Shown: piece after piece, positions 21,097 through 31,756 of the stretch
How the letters are laid out: each line of letters begins with the position of its first letter
Numbering within the stretch: the stretch's first letter is position 1
From: Xylogone sp. PMI_703
Taxonomy: Eukaryota > Ascomycota > Leotiomycetes
Reading direction: 5' to 3'
Length of the DNA: 64,000 bases
NCBI GenBank assembly: GCA_021399445.1
Contig: JAJTUQ010000005.1
Span: forward strand, 3,658,001 to 3,722,000
The notes under the pieces: model-generated
The model's input: only the letters and a program-made list of their open reading frames with translations
Databases searched by the model: none
What the model was told of the DNA's origin: nothing
Program-made: the position numbers and the translations under genes

Positions 21097-24000
21097 TTAA
21101 AGTTGGCATTTTCCCCTTTTTTGAGGCATATTATAACTTTAACGTTTAGCTTTCTCGAAGCTTTCTTGATATTTAGATATCTCTAAATATAAGTTAGCTT
21201 GCAAGCAAACTGACTGACGGCCACACTTTCCTCGAAGTGCGAGCAGGCACAAGCACCAGATGGATTCGAGAGGTATTCGCAACTACCGCGATGTAAAGAT
21301 CAAGGCCAATAGAGATGGCAAGCTAATGAGCACTTGGTGGTGAATCAGATGAGTAACGGTACTCGTAGAGCGCGCACCTAACTCGCGTCTGGTGAAGTGA
21401 ATAGCATAACTATCAGTAATCTTACCCAGGTGCTCAATTCAATGCTTAGAGATACATCGATCTGAGGTTTCTAATATCGATACTGTAGAACTCAACTCTT
21501 GTTGTGAGTGACCGATACTTCTCCATTAACAATAAGCTTTCCAAAATGTCGTGCGAATTGAAGGTGTGAAAACGAGCAAAAACGAAAACTCTCCCGGGCT
21601 CAGATTATAAGGCTATTGTAATGAGACATGCAAGCTATCATCACTGGGGCTGTGAGGTTTAAAGGTACACAAAGAAGCTTGTGCACATCTCTTGTATCTT
21701 GGGGATGGAGAAACTTTCGATGAAGACGACGAGGCACTCAAAGCCGCGAAGGATATGTGGTGTCAGAGCAAAAAGAAACCTCTAGTTACCTAGCTAACTA
21801 TACTGCTATATATAGAAGTTAAAGACCGTTGAGTTGGCTTACGCTTTCTCCCTTGCACGACTCCCCGGGTGGATATTGGGGCCAGGACACCAATGATTTC
21901 AATACCATAATTCAGAATCTCAATATCGTAAGTATTCCTGGCGGTCTAGGCCGGCGATCAGTCCATGACGAAGTGTATTTTATACTCAAGAGAACTTGCA
22001 GCGGGAGACATACCCTCACACCTGGTCGAACACCAAGTGTAAGTAAGGAGTAATCACCCACTAGTTTGAATGCCAAGACTTTTAGTTCCATTTTGAAGAC
22101 CCCAGATGTGCAACAAAACTTCTGTCCATGGAACACAAGTTCACTAGCCAATCAGGAGCCGTCCTTTATTGAACATAACTATATATCCGCGTTCTGACAC
22201 GTGGAGAGCAATTATTCAGATGTACGAGGTCAATTACATATACAGCTTGCTTGCAGATAATACATGCTTCCAATGCACAAGAACTACAAGGCCAGATTTT
22301 AAATCTTCAACGAACTGCGTTCTACGTCAGATACGGAGATATTTTTGCTCAAGTATGCCGCAGCTAAAGCAGGAAGCCAAAGCATATAAAGTTGATGGAT
22401 GGAAGACGTAGCAGAAAAATTGTTGGACCACTATCGGCAAGAAGCTTGAAACGGAGAATGATGCTTACCAGCGAGTTCTCAAAGTTGAATATGCCCACAA
22501 TGAGTGCCCTACTCATAGCAATCTCTCAAGCATGTACCAGAGTTAGAATAAAATGTATCTAGAAGAACCCTGGTCATCAGAGTTCCGCCTTGATGTTCAT
22601 TCAGAGGATGTGAGGTTATCTCTAGGAAATTACATTGCTATGATTCTGTGCGTTTATTTACTGGGACAATAATTGAATTACGCTACAAAGCAGAGATATA
22701 TGCTTACTTGTTAACACTCACTCTTAGGGTATAAAGTCCTTAAAGTACATAGCAATCGCTACAGGAGAATATTTTGGAGAGAACTTTAGGTGAACATAGT
22801 TTAGGCCTTAAGTGCCAGGGGTTATCGGGATGATGTGCTCCAAAGTGTGAATTAGGACTAACTCGTATATATAGTGGTGATAATAATTTCGATATGTCCA
22901 GGGCTTTAACACTGGTTCTCCTTCATTACTCGCTTCAATAGTCCCGTAATAGGGAGTTAAATGCTGTCGCTATTAACATCCCTAAAGAAGGTGCAACATA
23001 GTAAACTAGATGTACGAAATTATATAAGTGCAATCTAGGAAATTACGGTTGACTTCGTTAAGTTGACAAATGCAACATCAATGCATAGCAATAGAGTACT
23101 ATCGCAGAGACTAGCTAGATGCCTTAAGAAGCCAAGCTACTTTTGGAGTAAAATGAACCTTGCAAGCAACTGAAGTGTAGCGGTAGTGTTACAAGCGTAC
23201 TAATTCTGATTAGCCAACCGCAATGTATGTATACATGCGATGGTATGTCATGCAATGGGATGCCTTGGTACTTTAATTGCTGTTTTAATGCCCAAAGCAA
23301 CCATTATGGAGGCAGGTCCACTCAAGATCAAGATCCTCTGTGCCGCATTAAGCCCCCGTAAATTTGTTGGATAAAGCTCGTCACTCGCTGGTTAAATAGC
23401 GCTGGATATTTGAATTTCGTGCTTCCGATGTTTTGCATCATTGGCCCACGCTATTCGTGTCGACCAATATCCAAGTTGCCGGGTCTCTCCCACTCTTTTA
23501 CGCATCTCTGAATAGCCGGAAACCTAAGGCATTCTCACACAATCATGACGGCTCAGAGATTCACCAAAAGGCATTATGATCGTTCGGGAATGAATACATC
23601 CGGCTGGTTGCCTTGGCATCTCCCGGACTCAAGGCCGCGAGGCCGTAGAACCAACAACCCTTCAAAGTCACAATTAACCATTGTATTGCTGGACAACCCA
23701 AACAGTTTCAATCTACTTAAATGAGTCACTGCCTGGAGGTGCCAAGATCTCGGTGGAACTTTGCTTTCTGTGTCACATTGTCCAAGACAAGCAACATCAA
23801 ATATAATCCTTGTGTACATGATGGAACTCAAAAACTGGTACGGGTCGGTCCGTTGGTCGCTCTTCGACGAGTATAAATGTTACAACACAGCATTGAAGCG
23901 CCATGATCGAACAGGAAGGAGCACATCTTGACACGTACCCCATCTCATTTCCCCCGGAGCCTCGTTGATTGCTTCCCTAATCACCCAAACAGTCAAAATT

Positions 24001-24770
24001 TATCTTCAGCTCTCTGCACCTACCTGCAAATGGCGTTTTCCAGCACAAAGGAGACGCCATGCATGGTATCCATGCCTTCCTTATCTGCATGGATACTACG
24101 GTTACACGGCAGTTTCTCTCCGCCGTGGCCTCAGAATTGGCAGATGATCACTCTCATGGGGTGACGGGGAAGATGCGCGGGGGTGCGGTCAGCTTTGATG
24201 CGGCCTTCTCTGTTATGCCGCTGTCCCGTAATGTCCTGTGAGATGGTGACAAGGCTTGCTTCCAGGTTGATGCTGCTTTAAAAATCTCGGTAAAGGCCTC
24301 GCATTCGTATATCGGTATGACGCAGATTAACAAGTATATGACATGATGCACATGTTACCAGCCAGTAAACTGGTTCAATCCTTTCTGAGTGTCATATTGG
24401 TGATTTTTGAGGCTATATTTTGAAATGCAGAAATAAAGAAATCGGGTGAGGGTTATGGCGGTTGATAGACTGTATCTATGTATGGAAGGTAGTCTAGAAG
24501 ATCAAAGATACTTCGAGTGATATTTAAGCTACTATATACTCCATGGTCACTAGCAATCGGATTGGCCTCTTTTATAGCCTTAATTCTAACCCCCATTTAC
24601 CAGGATGTAGCATTAAATATATCAGAGAGTAGTACCAGTCCAAATAGCCATACTCGCTCTTTCAACCCTCATTTACATGGAAGTGCTCCAAGTGCATATT
24701 CATATAGGTGCTTTGCCTCTCAATTCTCCGTGTTGAAGAAGTTGGACCTTATCACTCATCTGATTTAAAA
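21097..24770. other. AT-rich gene-poor island with decayed coding traces
   Basis: About 3.7 kb rich in AT, TA steps and stop codons. Apart from the relic at about 21690-22680, short open stretches exist (23574-23831 minus, 23928-24241 plus, 24517-24768 plus) but none shows a family motif or a coherent exon chain. The 24517 stretch encodes a hydrophobic segment (AIGLASFIALILTPIY) that could be a lost membrane helix. The appearance is that of repeat-induced or neutral decay. No terminal repeats or transposase motif were seen. Confidence 0.5.
21690..22680 (+). pseudogene. Degenerate coding relic of unknown family
   Basis: Patches of protein-like sequence on the plus strand separated by stops. 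They include GDGETFDEDDEALKAAKDMW at about 21702-21765, then a Gly/Asn-rich stretch near 21829-21950. At about 22360-22650 come LKQEAKAYKVDGWKT, TAG, ENDAYQRVLKVEYAHNECPT, and further on YLEEPWSSEFRLDVHSEDV. The interrupting TAG codons could derive from CAG or TGG by C-to-T or G-to-A changes. The composition looks coding, but I do not recognise the family and cannot prove that the patches belong to one gene. Confidence 0.25.
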
Positions 24771-25363
24771 CTACAGTATCAGCGAAAGGGCTGTACATCC
24801 GGTAGTCATCGTGTTTGTGAGTGTTTTTGTAACACACGTCGTCACGCAGCTACCGCAAGTCGCCGTGACATAATTTGTCGTCGTACTTGGGCAGCAGTCG
24901 GTGCTACACGACGTGTGGATGCTTAAGATTTTAGCCAATAAGTAGTCTCAGAATAAGCTCTCACCTGCATGGCACTTTAATGCTAGTCATTACCACTATT
25001 TCCGGACATACGGGTTGTAAGGGACAGTGGTATATGGGGCAGTTTGCTGAATCAGAGTGGTTAGTTGAGATTAATAGCAGAAGTTGAATATAGGACCAAC
25101 TAGGTTGCATGGTCTCGGTGAAGGTGTAGCACGAATGCGTTTGAACAGAGACGCCTGAAGTAGTGGTACAGTGTGGTGGCATGGCAGTAATTGTAGAAGT
25201 CCTGTCATTGCCCTGAGCCTTCACCATGAAAGTTTCGCTGTGACTGCGTTAATTTAATGTATATCGTCCTTAATTTAATGCCATATTATAGGTTGACTTA
25301 CGCCGGCAACACTAATGGGAGCAAACCGACGATTGCGTTCAGACTGGAAATGAAGGTACGCAT
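24771..25363 (-). CDS. Small secreted cysteine/threonine-rich protein (hand-built three-exon model)
   Basis: Exons 25363-25302, 25237-24965 and 24921-24771 total 486 nt, giving 161 residues. Introns are 64 nt (GTAAGT...CACAG) and 43 nt (GTGAGA...TTAAG), and all junctions keep frame. Exon 1 encodes a clear signal peptide, MRTFISSLNAIVGLLPLVLP. The mature part has 13 Cys and many Thr: PHCTTTSG, CYTFTETM, CPIYHCPLQPVCPE, CSIHTSCSTDCCPSTTT, TATCGSCVTTCVTKTL. A TATA-like taatatatattt lies about 90 bp upstream of the ATG. Intron 1 has a second AG 6 nt upstream that also keeps frame. A 54-nt in-frame stretch within exon 2 (with aactaac and ttcag) could be a further intron, giving 143 residues. Such proteins are often cell-wall proteins or candidate effectors, but no specific family is claimed. 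It sits in an AT-rich, gene-poor tract. Confidence 0.5.
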
Positions 25364-28063
25364 TATAGGATAATGTCAGAGTTTCTAGTATTTTCTCAAG
25401 GTTGTATGATGTATGGTTTAATGAGCATGGTGAAGAGTGAGCACACAAATATATATTACATTAAAGCTTGTTAGCTGGAAACCGTACCGGTTTTTCTGTG
25501 GATACAAAACCAGGCGTCTGACTGCAGCATGTTGACTAGGCAGAGACAGGACACAGCGCTGGCCCAACTAGAGAGAGTATCAGTACCATGGATTAGGTAT
25601 TCAATTAGCTTGTGAGTGATAGTATAAGCATCTTTAGTAGCTAAGTATACAATAATTGAGCTGAGCAGGTCTCCTAGAACTATCTAGCGTTCGGCAAAAT
25701 GAGGAGTTTCTCTACGTGAAGAGTCCATAAGGCGTCATAGGCAAAAGGCTTATTTGTACTTGTAAATAAAGTCCAACAACCTAAAATATCCTATAGTAGA
25801 ACTCCAATGGGTATCACTCGGATAGTTAGTAAGATTACATATTAGTAGAATTTACACGTGCCGCCTTTTAGGGTTGAGAGCTTGGCGAGCAAAAAACATA
25901 ATTCAGAATATCTATTACTATTATCTACAACATGCTGTATGTATTTTACAAATTGCTGTTCTGCCTGGAATGGTGGTTTGTTTGAAGAAGCCTTTAAGAG
26001 CCTGGCTCTGGTAGTAAGCAGACTTAAAATCTTCATTCCTCATACCTAGTAGGGCAACATTCAGAATTAAGAATCGGTGCAACTGAATGCTGAGCTACTA
26101 CGTAGCACATTAAATATACAAAAGGACAACTGATTGATTGCTTAGAAGCATCCATTGACGAGCACATTATTGCGATGCAGATTTTAAGATTCTACTAGCT
26201 CGTTCTCCTTTCAGCCTTGTCACTCAGTTGCCTAGACGGACTCCTCGGATCTGGGACGGAAATATCCATTCAACAGTCAACTATGATTATCCTGAGCCTT
26301 ACGCCCCATTTCCGAACCACGCTTCCGCCTTATAGTTTGCCTTTTTCCGTGCCTGGAGCTAAGTACATTTGACATAATTTGACGTAAGACCGATGGAGTT
26401 TAGAACGTCTTCTCTTGACATAGTGATAACGCTCATCATGTAGACGTCCTGTCGCTCAATAGATAAAACTTGCATCAATCAATTTGGTCTGCGCATTATT
26501 TAGCTTGTTAATCTACAGTCTGGAATAGACGTCTGCGTTCAATACAAGTGATAGTCGTTCTAGCAGTACGTGTGTTCATCTTTACTATTATCAAGACTAT
26601 CATTATTAGTACAAGCAATATAACATCCAGCTTAAGTCAGTTATCTACGTAGGCTTATTCCTCAACCTGATAGCATTTGTAGTCGATAAAGCAAACGACA
26701 TCTCTTCTAGCCTATAAGATTCCGGGATGCCTTAAGAAACACTTGGGTGTAATAGCGAAGCCTAAAGAGATATAAACGACCTATATCACATAATATACGA
26801 TGGAATCGATGAAAGATAATTTCTAGAACACTTATCTAGCATATCTAATCATGCCAAGGTTGAAATTCTACATGGGCCATATTATGAGATCTAGTGCTAT
26901 AGTTCGTCGACGGTGAACCAATCAGGAGAGGTTCCTTTTCAAGTAGGCCGTGAGAAGGTTTGGTGTGTAAAAAGAAGGAGAACATAGCTGTATGACAATA
27001 AAGACTGCTTTGAAGTTTCACATATAATATTGTAATGATAATTTGGAAAATTATGATCTTATAACCACTGTTTTAAAAACATACCAAATCACAGACCTAT
27101 GAACCTTAATTTTCATGGTATAGCTCACAGATATACCCTAACTAAAACTTTGAACACTTATTATATCGTACAAGTCGCCTCAACGAAATCTCTCCTGATC
27201 CAAAAAGTACACAAAGAAAGCTCATTTGTTAAAGAACCTTGTCTTCCAGTCCAAATTCGTATTCCATCCCAATCAGAACAGTTGATAACCACCCAGCAGT
27301 TTGAACGGTCAGACTGCCTTATTCATACACACGCTCGCACACCGCTAATTTGTTGGCCCGCAGTGGAAGAGGCTTCAGAAAAGAGCTTGCAGGAAGCGCT
27401 CGTTCATTCGCCTACAAGTGATATTCGCCCTTGTGTAAACAATGCATCTCCGAAGAAACAGCTCATTCGCTGAAATATTCACCGCTGGGCTGAGTCTTTC
27501 ACTCTTCTGGCTCCGGAAAACACGTATGACGTTGCAGTTGGTACGCACTGTATCCAACCATAATTCCGACACCTTGTAAGCCTCATTCTTCGCAGTTTTC
27601 TTTGTGCGGCCCTTCGGTATCCATACTCTCAAGGCTTGCCAGCAAGCTCAACAACATTATCGCCGCTCTTAATCAACAGTGTAGCCTTCCAAGAGGTCTT
27701 AACTGTCTTTCAAAGACCACCTACTCGCTACAGGTGGATCTCTGTGTGAATAAATGCAACAAGTTAAAAGTACAAAGTAAAACAATGAGATATTATAGCA
27801 ATCCTCCGATACTTCGCTGAATGTTTTATCTACCCTGCGCCTTCGCTAAAATAAAGACAACTGTAATTGCGGCCCAGCACCGACTTCTGAGTCAAGAGAT
27901 TTAAAATATGAAACATTTTAATCTCCTTAATTTGGTCTGGATATCCACGCTAAAATAACTTTGTCACTTGTAAAACGTGACTTAGAAGATCTTGCTGGTT
28001 ATATTTGGTGTGATTTGGGGATTAACTGAATGAAAACCGAGCGTGATAGTTATTGCGTGCATC
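25364..28063. other. AT-rich gene-poor sequence
   Basis: About 2.7 kb with dense stops in all frames. The first 100 bases form the likely promoter of the secreted-protein gene. Open stretches at 27099-27473 (plus) and 27375-27632 (minus) overlap on opposite strands and have no motif. No gene is supported. Confidence 0.5.
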
Positions 28064-29854
28064 TTATAAGCTACGTTGAAGTGAAGTGCCGGATCCCCAT
28101 GAAGGTTCCGGGCTTCTAGGAGGGGGTTTAGGGGGCTCATCAAGAAACCAGAAATCTAGAACATCTGTCTCCCAGTTCTCCTTGATCTTCCTGCCCTCTG
28201 ATTTATACGTCGTAGCAAGAAGGTTCACGGCTAAAGGAGAAGAGCGTAATTGGTGTAAGAGCCATGAATCAACAAGCCGTTCGGAAGATTCTGCTTTCTC
28301 CTTTGCCTCCAGAGTGGTATCGCCAAGATGGACCTGTCTATTTGGATCTGGCAGAAGTATTGGAAACTTGACAAATTCAGATTGCTCCGTCACGGGACTG
28401 AGGGTACTTTCTTCATCAAATGACTTCAGCTCTTGCGTCGCAAAATCCGTTTCTTCTCCGTATTCATCTATTAGCCCGTGGGTTAGACATTTCTCCCTCA
28501 CCTGGTCCACTCTTTCCTTTGCTTTCGTGATCTTTTCTAGCAGCAATGTCTCTAACGCCGGAAAACCGTCCAAGAAATCCTGGTCTTCAGGATTCAGTGC
28601 TAATCCAACTCGTTTCTTTGTCTCTCTTTCCTTTTCTAGCCCATCCCGCTCCTCTCGATTCTCTTCCAGGCGCTCATACAGTATGTCGAGATCGCCTAAT
28701 TTAGAATGGTATTTGGAGACTAGTGGATGTGGTTTACGAACTAGATCCTCCATGTATGAGTTATCGCTGGACTCAGAAGCTGCATACATGGCGGTTCGAG
28801 GCGCACCATCTCGTTCAAAACTATCTGAGGTATACTGCTTCCACATGGGAGACCGCTTCAGCAGCTCCAGGAACTGAAACTCTTGACGTCCGAGATCATC
28901 TTCCAAGGAATTGAGCTCATCCTCTAGCGGGCCATATTCATTCCTAATCTGTTCGCAGTCCTTTAGGAGTTGATCTATATCACTCTTGGTGATTTCTGAT
29001 TTGGAAGTCTGTTGTGCCCCTAGTTCACGCTGTCTGATGTATTGAATCAGTCGATCATCGGCTATAGATCTCGCAAGCTGTTTTTCGCGCAGCACACGCC
29101 TTTTCTCCATGATGTATGATCGTAGACCCAATATTCCCATGTGCAGCTTTAATACCCTTTCTGTCTCGTATGGTTGCGGCCCTCTCTGCTGTACTTGTAA
29201 TGCTGAATCGGGGGAGTCAAGTGCTCCAGCTTGTCCATTGGAAATTTCAGATTCAATAGTTGATAGTTCATCTATTGCATCATTGTCATCGTCACTCTCG
29301 TGGTAGTCCTCCTCGATGATTCCAGATGTGTCCTGACGCTCCATTTTCGAGAAATACAGTTCACGTGATGAGAGGCCCGCATTATAAACACTCTTTGCTG
29401 AACGCTGCTGGCCGTTCAGCTGGAGAGATTCATAGTCGACATTAGCCGGAGCTCTCTGTGCATCTGTATCATTCGACAAAGGCTCTTGAGGTCGCGAAAT
29501 AGAAATGGTGACAATTCTCTGTTCATCCTCATGGTCTTTCTCAGATAGGCTTGAGAGACGAAATGCTGGCGAACCTTTATTCAATGTTGCGGTTTGATCA
29601 TTTTGAGGATCCTCGAGGTGATCTTGGTTAACAGAATCCAGAGCTTCGATCTGAGTATGACCTGTGACAGAGCCGACAAGGCTATCTTGTATCTGCAATT
29701 TATAAGTGCCTTGCACAGGTGAGTCTAAATATGGTTGTTCATCCACATGCTCTACTTTTTGCTCGAACACCGGATGGCTAGCGCGTCGACCGCGAGGCTT
29801 GATACGTGGTAGGAAACGTAGCGATAGCCGGGGAAGAGAGAGACTCCTGGCCAT
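28064..29854 (-). CDS. Coiled-coil protein A, paralogue of the gene at 33485-35371
   Basis: A single exon of 596 residues. The ATG at 29854 is used because the frame upstream has only TTG. The N-terminus is strongly basic (MARSLSLPRLSLRFLPRIKP), then comes a long acidic, disordered region to about residue 230. Coiled-coil segments then begin at GLRSYIMEKRRVLREKQLAR and GPLEDELNSLEDDLGRQEF. A conserved block follows: KYHSKLGDLDILYERLEE, LALNPEDQDFLDGFPALETL, REKCLTHGLIDEYGEE. Near the end is VDSWLLHQLRSSPLAVNLLA, then a W-rich tail and a Pro-rich end. Equivalent blocks in the same order are found in the protein encoded at 33485. The family is uncharacterised to my knowledge. It is transcribed divergently from a DUF6590 gene, as is its paralogue. 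Confidence 0.85.
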   Translation of the reverse strand: MARSLSLPRLSLRFLPRIKPRGRRASHPVFEQKVEHVDEQPYLDSPVQGTYKLQIQDSLVGSVTGHTQIEALDSVNQDHLEDPQNDQTATLNKGSPAFRLSSLSEKDHEDEQRIVTISISRPQEPLSNDTDAQRAPANVDYESLQLNGQQRSAKSVYNAGLSSRELYFSKMERQDTSGIIEEDYHESDDDNDAIDELSTIESEISNGQAGALDSPDSALQVQQRGPQPYETERVLKLHMGILGLRSYIMEKRRVLREKQLARSIADDRLIQYIRQRELGAQQTSKSEITKSDIDQLLKDCEQIRNEYGPLEDELNSLEDDLGRQEFQFLELLKRSPMWKQYTSDSFERDGAPRTAMYAASESSDNSYMEDLVRKPHPLVSKYHSKLGDLDILYERLEENREERDGLEKERETKKRVGLALNPEDQDFLDGFPALETLLLEKITKAKERVDQVREKCLTHGLIDEYGEETDFATQELKSFDEESTLSPVTEQSEFVKFPILLPDPNRQVHLGDTTLEAKEKAESSERLVDSWLLHQLRSSPLAVNLLATTYKSEGRKIKENWETDVLDFWFLDEPPKPPPRSPEPSWGSGTSLQRSL

Positions 29855-30491
29855 GGAGTCGGTCAATTTATTAGAGTTGCACCAGAGGAATGGCTGGTAT
29901 GGAGTATATCACATCTTTACACCTTTTCAAGTCGGAATCATACCTCCGCCTGGTGACGAGGCAATACCAAAACACAAATAAAAGCGCGATGCCCGTCGCC
30001 TCATAAAGCCGGAAGTGAGCGGAATTTCTATGGCTGATTCCTTGTCAGACGTAGGACTTCTCCAGCGTTGCAGCCCCGGTGTGCATGGAGACTCAGGATA
30101 AAAGCGGCAGGTCCACTCAAGCGGTAGGCACGTACACCCAGCGCCAAACAACTGAGGCCGCCCCCAGAAGAGGCCACTCCCTGTAGGACAGGGCATGTAA
30201 TGCACCACACAGTCCACTAATTCTCTGGACCTCCACGCACTGTACCGGCTCAGAGCGGAAGCTGGCTCCCTTCCTCCTGCCCACCCGCCAATGTTCTTTT
30301 GTCTCCATGCTTGGGGGGTACACTTTTCTGCTGCTGGGGGGTGGACTCCCATATTCTCAAGAAGCTCTAACTGTGCAATGGCAGAGCCGCATTAGGGATA
30401 AAAGTAACTCTGATACCCGCTGCTTAACTAGCTACGGTTGGCAGCCGCCTCCTTGATATGTTTCGCTGCTTCGAGCTGTCTGCGTAACATC
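29855..30491. promoter_or_regulatory. Divergent promoter of pair A (coiled-coil A / DUF6590 A)
   Basis: 637 bp between two divergent starts, GC-richer than the flanking sequence. Overlapping minus-strand ORFs here (29927-30352 and shadows) lack motifs. No obvious sequence similarity to the pair-B promoter was noticed by eye. Confidence 0.5.
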
Positions 30492-31756
30492 ATGTCCCAC
30501 CCTCAGTACACTTATTCAGGCCCGTCAGAATGGAGTGAAGGGAGCTGGTCTGAAAAATATCAATGCATGGAGTATTATCGGTTACTAGAAGACGGTAATA
30601 TATGTTGCGCTATCTCCCGGTACCGTAACTAACTCTTGTCAGGAACATATGAATGGAGATATGAGAAGGTTGAACCACAGCCCGACCCCCGTGCTCCAAG
30701 ATATGCATCCATAGTTGAAGAAGGAGCAGTAACAACCGGGTTCCAGAATTTGTCAATAGGCGAGCAGACAGAAAACTACACTCTGGCTGGGGGAGATTTA
30801 CCGGCACCCGAGATTGCAGACCCGCAAATAGGAGAACAAAATGCTAGTAAGTGCTCTTTGAAGCTACATTGCTTGAGGATAATCAGATCATCTCGCACCA
30901 ACCACACTGACCTATTCTTGAGACTCCGCATATCCTGACAAGCTCCCTATCAGTCCAGACCCTCGGGCTGATGCCCTAGATAAAGGTAAGCTTAGCTATG
31001 ATATCTATTTAACGTTCTAATAACTTTGCCTTCAAGACTTTAAAGTCTACAGCTCCAGGCATTTTACCCAAGGGAAAGTAAGCCAGATGCTCTCCGTGAA
31101 ACAAACACACCTCTGTATTTAGGTTGATGTCCTTTAGTTATTCAAAGTGGTTTGGACCGAGCCATCTGGTTCTACGGGAACTATAGCCACTGAGAACGTC
31201 TCTGCAACAATATTTGGCCAAAATGCATATAGCTCTATTCGTCGTTTTGTAATTATTGACGCTCAGCATCCTGGGCACAGTACCTGTCTGTATGTTGGCA
31301 TCACTTGCTTGCTAGGTTACAGCTTAATGCTAATCCAGAAACAGTCCTGTTTTAACGTACACAAGCCGGGGAACTACGAAACATGGAGTAAAACCGGAGT
31401 GCCACTCCATTATTTACGCATCAGACAAAAGACCTCACTACATGAAAGACGAAGATCGCGCTGCCCTTAAAACCCCAATCATGGTCAAGATGGATAGCAC
31501 AAGGCACAAGCTGGACTCTGCATCAAGGGTCAATTACTCCAAGCTCTATACTATCGAGCACAATGTAAAGGTTGCATTTATAGGGAGGGTTGATAAAGAT
31601 TATATGCATAAATTTGTGGCCAATTATGAACGAGTCAATCGAGCCTTCACTTATACTGAAGTCCCAGGCGGCAGCGGCCCCTCTAGCGGCCCTTCCGGTG
31701 ACTATCCCGAAGCATCAGGCGAGCAAGGGGATGGTCATCGCCGAAGAGGCCAGTAA
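30492..31756 (+). CDS. DUF6590-domain protein A (hand-built six-exon model)
   Basis: Exons 30492-30594, 30643-30846, 30959-30985, 31037-31077, 31138-31289 and 31339-31756 total 945 nt, giving 314 residues. Introns begin GTAATA, GTAAGT, GTAAGC, GTAAGC and GTATGT, and every junction keeps frame. The N-terminus is MSHPQYTYSGPSEWSEGSWS. The DUF6590 domain covers about residues 115-260: DFKVYSSRHFTQGKLFKVVW, GQNAYSSIRRFVII, THGVKP-like TTKHGVKPECHSIIYASDKR, and RVNYSKLYTIEHNVKVAFIG. Alternative splicing or mis-assignment is possible at exon 3 (27 nt), where three AGs compete; only the third avoids a stop. The tail is Gly/Ser-rich. DUF6590 proteins are of unknown function and often numerous in filamentous fungi. 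Confidence 0.75.

Noticed and set aside
23928..24241. Overlapping plus-strand ORFs with protein-like patches
   Set aside because: No recognisable motif and no consistent frame; may be a relic but cannot be supported.
24517..24768. Hydrophobic ORF resembling a membrane helix of a large fungal membrane-protein family
   Set aside because: Starts at GTG, continues into low-information sequence, and no neighbouring exon extends the similarity.
19873..28063. Possible transposon in the AT-rich island
   Set aside because: No terminal inverted repeats, long terminal repeats, transposase or reverse-transcriptase motifs could be recognised by eye.
28086..28877. 263-codon plus-strand ORF
   Set aside because: Antisense shadow of coiled-coil A, whose paralogue confirms the minus-strand frame.
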